Positions 1 to 5,447 of a stretch of 5,447 bases of DNA are shown here, one piece after another (the stretch's first letter is position 1; each line of letters opens with the position of its first letter). The stretch is from positions 1-5,447 of the forward strand of contig JAEWFB010000436.1 of assembly GCA_023389095.1 (NCBI GenBank), in the 5' to 3' direction. The DNA is from Actinomycetes bacterium (GTDB lineage: Bacteria; Actinomycetota; Actinomycetes; Actinomycetales; Dermatophilaceae). A program made the position numbers and the translations under genes. Below the pieces are notes generated by a model that was not told the origin of the DNA, ran no database searches, and saw only the letters and a program-made list of their open reading frames with translations.

Positions 1-937
1 CGAACCAGCGGCCGGTGCCGAGGGTGTTGGCGTAGACGCGGGTGAAGGGGGCCATGAGCTTGATCGTCTTCTGGATGTCGGCGTCGTGCTTCTGGAGCAG
101 GGCGAGGGTCTGGTCGAGCTCGTCGAGCGCCGGCTTCAGCTGGGCGCGGTTGTCGCGCGACAGGCCGGTGAGCTGCTGGGCGAGCGCCGAGGTGTTGCGG
201 AAGAGGGTGCGGATCTCGTCGCGGCGCTTGGCCAGCTCGACCATGAGGGCGTCGGCGTCGCGGATCAGCGTGCCCACCTGCTCGTTGCGGCTCTTGAGCA
301 GCCCCGTGACGCGGTTGGCGCGCTGGAGCAGCGCGGAGAGCTGCTCGTCGCGGCTCGCGACGGTCTGCGACAGGCGCGAGAGGCCGTCGAGCGTCGACCG
401 GACGTACTTCGGGCTGTCGCGGAACTCGGTCGCCATGACCGTGAGCGACTTCGCCAGCTGGTCGGTGTTGATGCGCTCGGTCGTGGTCGTGAGGTCCTGG
501 AAGGCGTTGATGACGTCGTAGGAGCTGACGGTGCGCGAGGTCGGGATCTGTGCCCCGGCGTCGAGCTGCCCGCTGCCTTCGGGGTCGAGCGCCACGTACT
601 TCGCCCCCAGCAGCGTCTTCATCCGGATCGAGGCGCCGGTGAGCGAGCCGAGCTGCACGGCGTCGTCGGTGACGACGAAGTCGACCCGCACGTGCGAGCC
701 CTCGAGGTCGACACCCGTGACCTTGCCGACCTTGACGCCGGCGAGACGGACGTCGTCGTCGGGGCGGATGCCGCCGGCCTCGGTGAAGGCGGCGCTGTAG
801 CCGGTGCCGCCGCCGATGATCGGCAGGCTCGAGGCGTTGAAGGCGAGGAAGAGCACGAGCGCGATGACGACGAGCCCGGCGATGCCGATCGGCACCGGGT
901 TGCGCTCGCGGAAGGGGATGCTGCTTCGCGTTCTCAT
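1..937 (-). CDS. mceC: MceC, third MCE-domain lipid-transport protein, N-terminal 312 residues (runs off the window)
   Basis: The frame from the ATG at 937 is open to position 1 without a stop, giving 312 codons plus one base. It begins MRTRSSIPFRERNPVPIGIA. A basic, Arg-rich N-terminus precedes one membrane anchor at about 17-34. The MCE domain spans about 46-117 and includes GIRPDDDVRLAGVKVGKVTG (56-75) and IRMKTLLGAKYVAL (104-117). A helical, charged region at about 140-295 follows, with repeated R-D/N-E type turns near 196, 217, 239 and 261. The visible end, ANTLGTGRWF (303-312), is the conserved MceC motif equivalent to YGSWF in MceB. Family MceC proteins usually continue well past this point, often with a proline-rich tail, so perhaps a third or more is missing. 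The start overlaps the mceB stop (ATGA, 937-934) and has a good GAGGTG ribosome-binding site six bases upstream. Confidence 0.95.
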   Translation of the reverse strand, partial: MRTRSSIPFRERNPVPIGIAGLVVIALVLFLAFNASSLPIIGGGTGYSAAFTEAGGIRPDDDVRLAGVKVGKVTGVDLEGSHVRVDFVVTDDAVQLGSLTGASIRMKTLLGAKYVALDPEGSGQLDAGAQIPTSRTVSSYDVINAFQDLTTTTERINTDQLAKSLTVMATEFRDSPKYVRSTLDGLSRLSQTVASRDEQLSALLQRANRVTGLLKSRNEQVGTLIRDADALMVELAKRRDEIRTLFRNTSALAQQLTGLSRDNRAQLKPALDELDQTLALLQKHDADIQKTIKLMAPFTRVYANTLGTGRWF

Positions 938-1965
938 GGCTGGCACCTCGCGGCCGCGACGTCGTACGAGGGTGAGACGCCGGGCAGGATCGGGTTCTTG
1001 GTGTCGAAGCGACACAGGTAGAAGTTGAACCACGAGCCGTACGTCGCGGTGCGGGTCAGCGTCTCGATGCGCGTCGGCGCGGTGGAGATGAAGTCCTCGA
1101 ACTGCTTGACGTTGGCCGGCTTGTTGAGCGTCGTGGACAACGTGCGCAGCTGCGCGACGTCGTCCTTGATGAGCGGTCGCGTCGTGACGAGCAGGTCGGC
1201 GGTCTCGGCGGACAGGTCGTTGATGCCCGACAGGGTGCGCCCGATGGTCTCGCGGTCGGCGGCCAGGCCGCTGGTGAACCGCTGGAGCTGGTCGATGAGG
1301 TCGAGCAGCTGCTGGTCGTGGGCGTCGACGGTGCCGAGCACGGCGTTGAGGTTGTCGACGGTGCGCCCGATGACGGCGTCGCGGTCGGCGAGGGTCGAGG
1401 TGAGGCTCGCCGTCTTGGCCAGCAGGGCGTTGATGTTGCCGCCCTCGCCCTGGAGGGTCTCGATGAGCAGGCCCGACAGCTCGTTGACGTCCGAGGGCGA
1501 CAGCGCCGCGAAGAGCGGCTTGAACCCGTTGAACAGGACGGTGAGGTCGAGCGCCGGGTGCGTGCGGGCCAGCGGGATCGTCGCCCCGTCGGCGAGCGGG
1601 GCAGGCGAGCCGGTGCCCTGGGTGAGCGCGAGGTAGCGCTGCCCGACGAGGTTGCGGTACTTGACGGTGACCTCGGTGCCCTGGGTCAGCACCGAGCTCT
1701 TGAGGACGGTGAAGTCGATCTGGGCGACCGCCTGGCCCGTTCCCGGCGCCTTCGCGACGTGGACGCCGGAGACCTCCCCGACGCGGACGCCGGCGATGCG
1801 CACGTCCTGCCCCTCGACGACCCCCGTCGCGTCGGTGACCATGGCGGTGTAGGAGGCCTTGGAGCCGAACTGGATGTTGGCGATCGTCATGGCGAGGACA
1901 CCGGTGGCGGCGAGCGTCACGAGGGCGAACACGACGAGCTTGACGAGCGATCCCTTCCACTTCAT
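934..1965 (-). CDS. mceB: MceB, second MCE-domain lipid-transport protein
   Basis: This 343-residue Mce subunit has the usual length for MceB. It starts MKWKGSLVKL, a short basic N-terminus leading into one membrane anchor at about 8-30. The MCE domain follows at about 37-116, with VVEGQDVRIAGVRVGEVSGV (49-68) and VKYRNLVGQRYLAL (101-114), the family's characteristic strand and loop motifs. A long helical region runs from about 140 to 305 with recurring DR/HD turns near 195, 216 and 238. The C-terminus carries YGSWFNFYLC (309-318), a hallmark of actinobacterial MceB, with Cys318, and a second Cys341 two residues from the end. The ATG at 1965 overlaps the mceA stop (ATGA, 1965-1962). The upstream ribosome-binding sequence is only weak (GGTGG/GTGAG), so translation may rely on coupling to mceA. 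The TGA stop overlaps the mceC start in the same way. No lesion is seen. Confidence 0.97.
   Translation of the reverse strand: MKWKGSLVKLVVFALVTLAATGVLAMTIANIQFGSKASYTAMVTDATGVVEGQDVRIAGVRVGEVSGVHVAKAPGTGQAVAQIDFTVLKSSVLTQGTEVTVKYRNLVGQRYLALTQGTGSPAPLADGATIPLARTHPALDLTVLFNGFKPLFAALSPSDVNELSGLLIETLQGEGGNINALLAKTASLTSTLADRDAVIGRTVDNLNAVLGTVDAHDQQLLDLIDQLQRFTSGLAADRETIGRTLSGINDLSAETADLLVTTRPLIKDDVAQLRTLSTTLNKPANVKQFEDFISTAPTRIETLTRTATYGSWFNFYLCRFDTKNPILPGVSPSYDVAAARCQP
944..949 (-). promoter_or_regulatory. Shine-Dalgarno site for mceC, inside the mceB 3' end
   Basis: GAGGTG on the minus strand lies six bases before the mceC ATG at 937, within the final codons of mceB. It is the best match to the anti-Shine-Dalgarno sequence among the junctions in this window and fixes the mceC start. 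Confidence 0.7.
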
Positions 1966-3329
1966 CGGGTGCTCACCACCGTTCCGCGCATGAGGGGGCC
2001 GGCGAGCAGCGTCTGGATGCCGCTCGGGCTCGCGTCACCGGAGTCGTCGCGGGCGAAGAGGGCCGCGACGAGACGCTGCTCGTCGACGGTCCCGGCGGAA
2101 CCGGAGTCCGCGTTTCCGGCCGAGCCGACCAGGGCCTGCGGGATCGCGCTGAACGGCGTGCCGCTGCCGGCCGGCTGCGAACCGTCGTCGAAGTGGTTGC
2201 CCTTGTACGGGTTCGACTGGGACCCGGGAGGGTTCGGCAGGCCGAAGCAGTTCGGGCCGCGCTTGTCCCGCCACTGCGGCTCCTCGCCGGGCTTGTAGGC
2301 GTCGCGCGGTGGAACCACCTCGAGGGTGATGTGGAAGACGCCGCCGGAGAAGGCCTGGTTGACGCGCGGCAGCCAGTTGACGAGCGCCGAGGCCATGCAG
2401 GGGTAGATCGGGGAGTACTCCGACAGCAGCTGCAGCGTCGGCCGGGAGACCCGCCCGACCTGGATGATGCGGTCACCGTTGTCGCGCAGGAAGCCCGCCG
2501 TCGTGTTGGCGAAACCGGCCGTGCCGACGAGGAAGGCGGCGAGCTGCTGGTCCTTCTCGACGATGGTGCGGTTGGTGACCCGCAGCGACTGGGTGAGGCG
2601 GAACAGGTCGGGGCTGACGTCGGCGTAGAGGTTGCTCACGTCGGCCATCAGGCTGATGTCCTTCTGGATGACCGGCATCTGCGGGTTGAGCGCCCTGAAG
2701 TAGCGGTCGACCAGCTGGAGGTTGTTGCCGATGCGCTCGCCGCGGCCGTCGAGCGTCGTCGACAGCGCGTTGAGCGTGGTCGCGAGCTTGGCCGGCTGCA
2801 CGGTGCGCAGCAGCGGGTAGAGGTCATCGAGGACGCTCTCGAGCTCGATGCCGACGGTGCTGCGGTCCTGGGTGATGACGTCGCCGGCCTGCAGGTGCTT
2901 GGCGCTGGGCGCGGCGACGGTGACGAGGTCGACGTAGCGCTCGCCGAAGAGGGTCTTCTGCAGGAGGCGCGCGTTGACGTTCTCCGGGATCTTGCCCACC
3001 TGGTCGGGCTGCAGGGCCAGCTCGAGCCGGGCGCCGTCGGGCGTCACCGCGACGCTGCGGACCTCGCCGACGAGCATCCCGCGCAGCTTGACGTCGCTGC
3101 TCTCCTGCAGCTGGCTGCCGAGGCGGTTGGTCTCGAGGGTGACCATGACGACGGGCGTGAACCGCTGCTGGAAGGCGGCCACCGACAGGGCCACGAGCAG
3201 CGCGACGACGATGAGGAAGACGAGGCCGTAAGCCTTCTGCCCCAGCCGCTTCCGCGTGTGCTGGGTGAGCGGCCCCGGTGTCGAGTCTGTACTGACGTCG
3301 GTGGCGGGCCGGGGCACGGTGGCGGTCAT
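1962..3329 (-). CDS. mceA: MceA, first MCE-domain lipid-transport protein of the operon
   Basis: This 455-residue protein would be the first of usually six Mce subunits forming the extracytoplasmic lipid conduit. It has a short polar N-terminus, one membrane anchor at about 34-53 (AYGLVFLIVVALLVALSVAA), and an MCE domain at about 57-138. That domain includes VKLRGMLVGEVRSV (80-93) and LLQKTLFGERYVDL (122-135). A mostly helical region spans about 160-305. The C-terminal part carries YSPIYPC (Cys311) and RGPNCFGLPNPPG (Cys361), a cysteine pair typical of actinobacterial MceA proteins. The last 80 or so residues are Gly/Ser/Asn/Gln-rich and probably disordered. The length matches the roughly 450 residues usual for MceA. 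The ATG at 3329 overlaps the yrbEB stop by four bases and has GAGG (3341-3338) eight bases upstream. The frame stays open upstream, but that is a shadow over yrbEB. The substrate is not deducible. Confidence 0.97.
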   Translation of the reverse strand: MTATVPRPATDVSTDSTPGPLTQHTRKRLGQKAYGLVFLIVVALLVALSVAAFQQRFTPVVMVTLETNRLGSQLQESSDVKLRGMLVGEVRSVAVTPDGARLELALQPDQVGKIPENVNARLLQKTLFGERYVDLVTVAAPSAKHLQAGDVITQDRSTVGIELESVLDDLYPLLRTVQPAKLATTLNALSTTLDGRGERIGNNLQLVDRYFRALNPQMPVIQKDISLMADVSNLYADVSPDLFRLTQSLRVTNRTIVEKDQQLAAFLVGTAGFANTTAGFLRDNGDRIIQVGRVSRPTLQLLSEYSPIYPCMASALVNWLPRVNQAFSGGVFHITLEVVPPRDAYKPGEEPQWRDKRGPNCFGLPNPPGSQSNPYKGNHFDDGSQPAGSGTPFSAIPQALVGSAGNADSGSAGTVDEQRLVAALFARDDSGDASPSGIQTLLAGPLMRGTVVSTR

Positions 3330-4240
3330 CCGGCGATCCTCACGCTGGTCGTCGCGCCCCAGATCGCGAGGGACAGGAAGAAGTCGACGATGTTGATGGC
3401 CACGATGGAGGTGCGCACGGCCTTGCCGACGGCGACGCCGACACCAGCCGGGCCCCCGGAGGCCGTGTACCCGTAGTAGCAGTGGATGAGGATGATGACG
3501 ACCGCGAACACCATGACCTTGCCGAAGGACCAGAAGACGTCGCCCGGTGGCAGGAACAGGTGGAAGTAGTGGTCGTAGGTGCCCTCGCTCTGGCCGAAGT
3601 ACGACGTCGAGATGAACCGCGTCGCGGCGTAGGAGCTGAGCAGCCCGAGGACGTAGAGCGGGACGACGGCCACGAACCCGGCGATCATGCGCGTCGTCAC
3701 GAGGAACGGCAGCGACGGGATGCCCATGACCTCGAGCGCGTCGACCTCCTCGGAGATGCGCATCGCACCGAGCTGGGCGGTGAACCCGCAGCCGACCGTG
3801 GCCGCGAGCGCCAGTCCCGCCACGAGTGGGGCGATCTCGCGGGTGTTCAGGTAGGCGGAGAAGAAGCCGGTGAAGGCGCCGGTGCCGAGCTGGTCGAGCG
3901 AGGAGTAGCCCTGCAGGCCGACCTCGGTGCCGGTGAAGAAGGCGAGGAAGGCGATGACGCCGACCGTCCCACCGATGACCGACAGGGCTCCGGTGCCGAG
4001 CGAGACCTCGGCGAGGAGGCGCACGACCTCCTTCTTGTACCGGCGCAGGGTGCGGCCGCTCCACGCCAGCGAGCGGACGTAGAAGCGCATCTGCTCGCCG
4101 AGCGACTCGAGCGAACGTGCCGGGGCACTCGCGAGGCGCAGGGCCTTGGCAGCGGCAGGCCCGACGGGACGCCGGCGCTGGGACCGGGACCGGGGCGGCC
4201 GCCCGGACGGGGTGGGGGTGGGGTTCGTCGTCGTGGTCAT
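3326..4240 (-). CDS. yrbEB: YrbEB, second MlaE-family ABC permease subunit of the Mce transporter
   Basis: This 304-residue membrane protein is the partner of YrbEA in the permease. Its MlaE signature, SEEVDALEVMGIPSLPFLVTTR, spans residues 163-184. Hydrophobic segments lie at about 85-103, 136-156, 186-204, 241-256 and 277-296. The conserved ending GGPAGVGVAVGKAVRTS (262-278) parallels the GPKGVGDAV motif of YrbEA. The ATG at 4240 follows the yrbEA stop by 7 bases and has GAGG five bases upstream. It gives an N-terminal extension of about 35 residues that is rich in Pro, Arg, Ser and Thr and hydrophilic, before the usual family start. A second in-frame ATG at 4090 (residue 51, MRFYVRSLAW) would give a 254-residue protein, closer to YrbEA in length, but would leave a 157-base gap in an otherwise gapless operon. 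The upstream ATG is preferred. The TGA stop overlaps the mceA start as ATGA. Confidence 0.95.
   Translation of the reverse strand: MTTTTNPTPTPSGRPPRSRSQRRRPVGPAAAKALRLASAPARSLESLGEQMRFYVRSLAWSGRTLRRYKKEVVRLLAEVSLGTGALSVIGGTVGVIAFLAFFTGTEVGLQGYSSLDQLGTGAFTGFFSAYLNTREIAPLVAGLALAATVGCGFTAQLGAMRISEEVDALEVMGIPSLPFLVTTRMIAGFVAVVPLYVLGLLSSYAATRFISTSYFGQSEGTYDHYFHLFLPPGDVFWSFGKVMVFAVVIILIHCYYGYTASGGPAGVGVAVGKAVRTSIVAINIVDFFLSLAIWGATTSVRIAG
3338..3341 (-). promoter_or_regulatory. Shine-Dalgarno site for mceA, inside the yrbEB 3' end
   Basis: GAGG on the minus strand lies eight bases before the mceA ATG at 3329, within the last codons of yrbEB. It supports the overlapping start and allows independent initiation in addition to coupling through the ATGA overlap. 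Confidence 0.65.
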
Positions 4241-4245
4241 CGCGG

Positions 4246-4249
4246 CCTC
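4246..4249 (-). promoter_or_regulatory. Shine-Dalgarno site for yrbEB, overlapping the yrbEA stop
   Basis: GAGG on the minus strand lies five bases before the ATG at 4240 and shares its GA with the yrbEA stop codon (TGAGG). It supports 4240, not the internal ATG at 4090, as the yrbEB start. It places ribosome recruitment exactly where the upstream ribosome terminates. Confidence 0.7.
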
Positions 4250-5018
4250 AGATCTTCTGCGGGACGACCTGGAAGTACACGGCCGTGATGACGAAGTTGA
4301 CGACGAACAGGAGCATGAAGGTGATGACGACGCTCTGGTTGACGGCGTCGCCCACACCCTTGGGCCCGCCACCGGCGCCCAGTCCCTTGTAGGCGGCGAC
4401 GATCGCGGCGATGGCCCCGAAGATGAGCGCCTTGATCTCGGCCGTCCAGAGGTCGGGCAGCTGGGCCAGCGCGGTGAAGCTCGCGATGTAGGCGCCGGGC
4501 GTGCCGCCCTGGACGATGACGTTGAAGACGTAGCCACCGACGACGCCGACCACCGACACCAGCCCGTTGAGCAGCAGCGCGACGAGCATCGAGGCGAGCA
4601 CGCGCGGCACGACGAGGCGCTGGATCGGGCTGATGCCGAGCACCTCCATGGCATCGATCTCCTCGCGGATCTTGCGGGAGCCGAGGTCGGCGCAGATGGC
4701 CGAGCCACCCGCGCCCGCGATGAGCAGCGCGGTGACGATCGGGCTCGCCTCGCGCAGCACGGCGAGGACGCTCGCGGCACCGGTGTAGGACTGCGCGCCG
4801 AGCTGGCGGGTCAGCGTGCCGAGCTGGAGGGCGATGACGGCACCGAACGGGATCGACACGAGGGCCGTCGGCAGGATCGTCACGCTGGCGATGAACCAGG
4901 CCTGCTGGACGAACTCCTTGGCCTGGAAGGGGCGCCGCGGGAGGGCGCGGAGCACGTCGAGCGCGAGGGCGAAGAGCGAGCCCGACTGCCGGAGGGCGCC
5001 GGTGAGGGGTGCAGCCAT
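4248..5018 (-). CDS. yrbEA: YrbEA, MlaE-family ABC permease subunit of the Mce transporter
   Basis: This is a 256-residue integral membrane protein that forms, with YrbEB, the permease through which lipids are moved in Mce systems. The MlaE-family signature is visible as REEIDAMEVLGISPIQRL at residues 118-135, the cytoplasmic coupling region expected to contact the ATPase. Hydrophobic membrane segments lie at about 41-66, 90-110, 138-168, 196-210 and 229-250. The C-terminal GPKGVGDAVNQSVV (218-231) is also typical of the family. The ATG at 5018 is chosen because it gives the normal family length, begins one base after the ATPase stop, and has a G-rich stretch (GGGGTGGG, 5031-5024) upstream. 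The open frame continues further upstream, but that part reads arginine/proline-rich and overlaps the ATPase, so it is a shadow. The stop is TGA at 4250-4248. I see no lesion. Confidence 0.97.
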   Translation of the reverse strand: MAAPLTGALRQSGSLFALALDVLRALPRRPFQAKEFVQQAWFIASVTILPTALVSIPFGAVIALQLGTLTRQLGAQSYTGAASVLAVLREASPIVTALLIAGAGGSAICADLGSRKIREEIDAMEVLGISPIQRLVVPRVLASMLVALLLNGLVSVVGVVGGYVFNVIVQGGTPGAYIASFTALAQLPDLWTAEIKALIFGAIAAIVAAYKGLGAGGGPKGVGDAVNQSVVITFMLLFVVNFVITAVYFQVVPQKI

Positions 5019-5019
5019 C

Positions 5020-5447
5020 TCAGCCCACCCCGTCCAGGGCGGCCTCGGGAGCCTGTTCCGACTGCCGCGTCGGGGCGCCGGACGACGCCGAGGGTGCATC
5101 GGAGCGGACCCCGGGCACGCCCGCCCGGTGCGACTCGAACGACCCGGGCGGAGGGGTGACCCCGTTGGCCCGGCACCACTCGCCGGCCGGGCGCTCGGCG
5201 TGCCGGCGCGAGCCGTCGCTCGTACCCAGCTGGAGGGCGATGGGAGGCAGCGGTGGCAGCTCCTGGCCGGACTCCGCGGCCAGCTCATCGGCGTCCTTCT
5301 CCTCCGACATGCCGATCGGGCCCACGGTCTGGGCGTTGAGGAACTGGCGCACGACCGGCTCCTCCGAGGACAGGAGCATCTCGCGCGGCCCGAACATCGC
5401 CAGGTGCCGGTGGTAGAGCAGGCCGATGTTGTCGGGCACGGTGCGCG
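5020..5447 (-). CDS. mkl: Mce-associated ABC transporter ATP-binding protein (Mkl/MceG/MlaF type), C-terminal part
   Basis: This is the cytoplasmic ATPase that would energise the YrbE/Mce lipid importer. Only the last 141 or so residues are in the window; the Walker A, signature and Walker B motifs, and the start, lie beyond 5447. The visible part begins RTVPDNIGLLY and continues with HLAMFGPREMLL, EEPVVRQFLNA and VGPIGMSEEKD. From memory of the family, this is the segment just after the H-loop in ATPases paired with actinobacterial mce operons, and the GPIGMSEEKD stretch is characteristic of them. A GTG at 5439 lies inside this conserved stretch and is not the start. After about residue 60 of the visible part, the protein becomes a low-complexity tail rich in P, S, G, A and R, with a single Cys in GEWCRANG, ending in TGA at 5022-5020. 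One base separates that stop from the yrbEA start, which supports co-expression. Family assignment is firm; the role of the tail is unknown. Confidence 0.92.
   Translation of the reverse strand, partial: RTVPDNIGLLYHRHLAMFGPREMLLSSEEPVVRQFLNAQTVGPIGMSEEKDADELAAESGQELPPLPPIALQLGTSDGSRRHAERPAGEWCRANGVTPPPGSFESHRAGVPGVRSDAPSASSGAPTRQSEQAPEAALDGVG

Noticed and set aside
86..1021. Long plus-strand open frame opposite mceC
   Set aside because: Its translation is dominated by D, E, R, G, V and A with no recognisable domain, as expected from the antisense strand of a G+C-rich gene. The minus strand here encodes a clear MceC.
1318..2298. Plus-strand open frame opposite mceB and the mceA 3' end
   Set aside because: Compositionally a shadow (Asp/Arg/Gly/Val runs), crossing an established gene junction on the other strand, with no domain.
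2193..3476. 427-codon plus-strand open frame opposite mceA
   Set aside because: The length is impressive but follows from G+C-rich third positions. The translation is low-complexity and acidic/Arg-rich, while the minus strand gives a full MceA.
3330..4064. Upstream in-frame extension of mceA (245 codons)
   Set aside because: It reads as Arg/His/Pro-rich nonsense over yrbEB. The ATG at 3329 has a ribosome-binding site, an ATGA overlap and the normal family length.
3482..4288. Plus-strand open frame opposite yrbEB
   Set aside because: Begins with runs of Asp/Glu/His and has no domain; it mirrors the membrane-protein codons of YrbEB.
4146..5159. 337-codon plus-strand open frame opposite yrbEA
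   Set aside because: Asp/Glu/Arg/His-rich shadow with no signature; YrbEA on the minus strand explains the region.
5019..5288. Upstream in-frame extension of yrbEA (90 codons)
   Set aside because: Ser/Arg/Pro-rich translation overlapping the ATPase tail; the ATG at 5018 gives the standard MlaE-family length.
5437..5439. GTG as the start of a short 139-residue protein
   Set aside because: The codon lies inside the conserved RTVPDNIGLLY segment of the ATPase and the frame is open to the window edge, so the gene begins outside the window.
1..5447. A new or undescribed system hidden in the window
   Set aside because: Every stretch is occupied by members of one known transporter operon. There are no gaps over 7 bases, no unusual repeats at the DNA level and no mobile-element signs.

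Overview
This window is the middle of a high-G+C actinobacterial mce (mammalian cell entry) lipid-import operon. All genes lie on the minus strand, so transcription runs from position 5447 toward position 1. Codon usage favours G or C at third positions throughout. The gene order is Mkl/MceG-type ABC ATPase, yrbEA, yrbEB, mceA, mceB, mceC. Having the ATPase directly upstream of yrbEA fits non-mycobacterial actinomycetes such as Nocardioides- or Streptomyces-like lineages. In Mycobacterium tuberculosis the ATPase (Mkl/MceG) is encoded away from the mce operons. The exact genus cannot be settled from this window.

Layout in transcription order: 5447-5020 is the C-terminal end of the ATPase, whose start lies outside the window. 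5018-4248 is YrbEA and 4240-3326 is YrbEB, the two MlaE-family integral membrane permease subunits. 3329-1962 is MceA, 1965-934 is MceB, and 937-1 is the first 312 residues of MceC, which runs off the left edge. The mceC gene is open to the edge with no stop in the window, so a search for closed ORFs misses it. Further mce genes (D-F) are expected beyond position 1. There is no intergenic stretch longer than 7 bases, and I see no promoter, terminator, RNA gene, mobile element or CRISPR array.

The genes form one machine. The ATPase powers a YrbEA/YrbEB permease in the cytoplasmic membrane. The Mce proteins are anchored by one N-terminal membrane helix each and project outward through a lipid-binding MCE domain and a long helical region, forming a conduit for hydrophobic substrates such as fatty acids, sterols or other lipids. 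The substrate cannot be read from these genes. Junctions are tight: 1 base, 7 bases, then three identical 4-base ATGA overlaps, which implies one polycistronic message with translational coupling.

The system is a known type, not a new one. The points most worth checking are a shared 21-22-residue periodicity in the helical regions of MceA, MceB and MceC, a long divergent proline/serine-rich tail on the ATPase, a basic proline-rich N-terminal extension on YrbEB, and C-terminal cysteine pairs in MceA and MceB.
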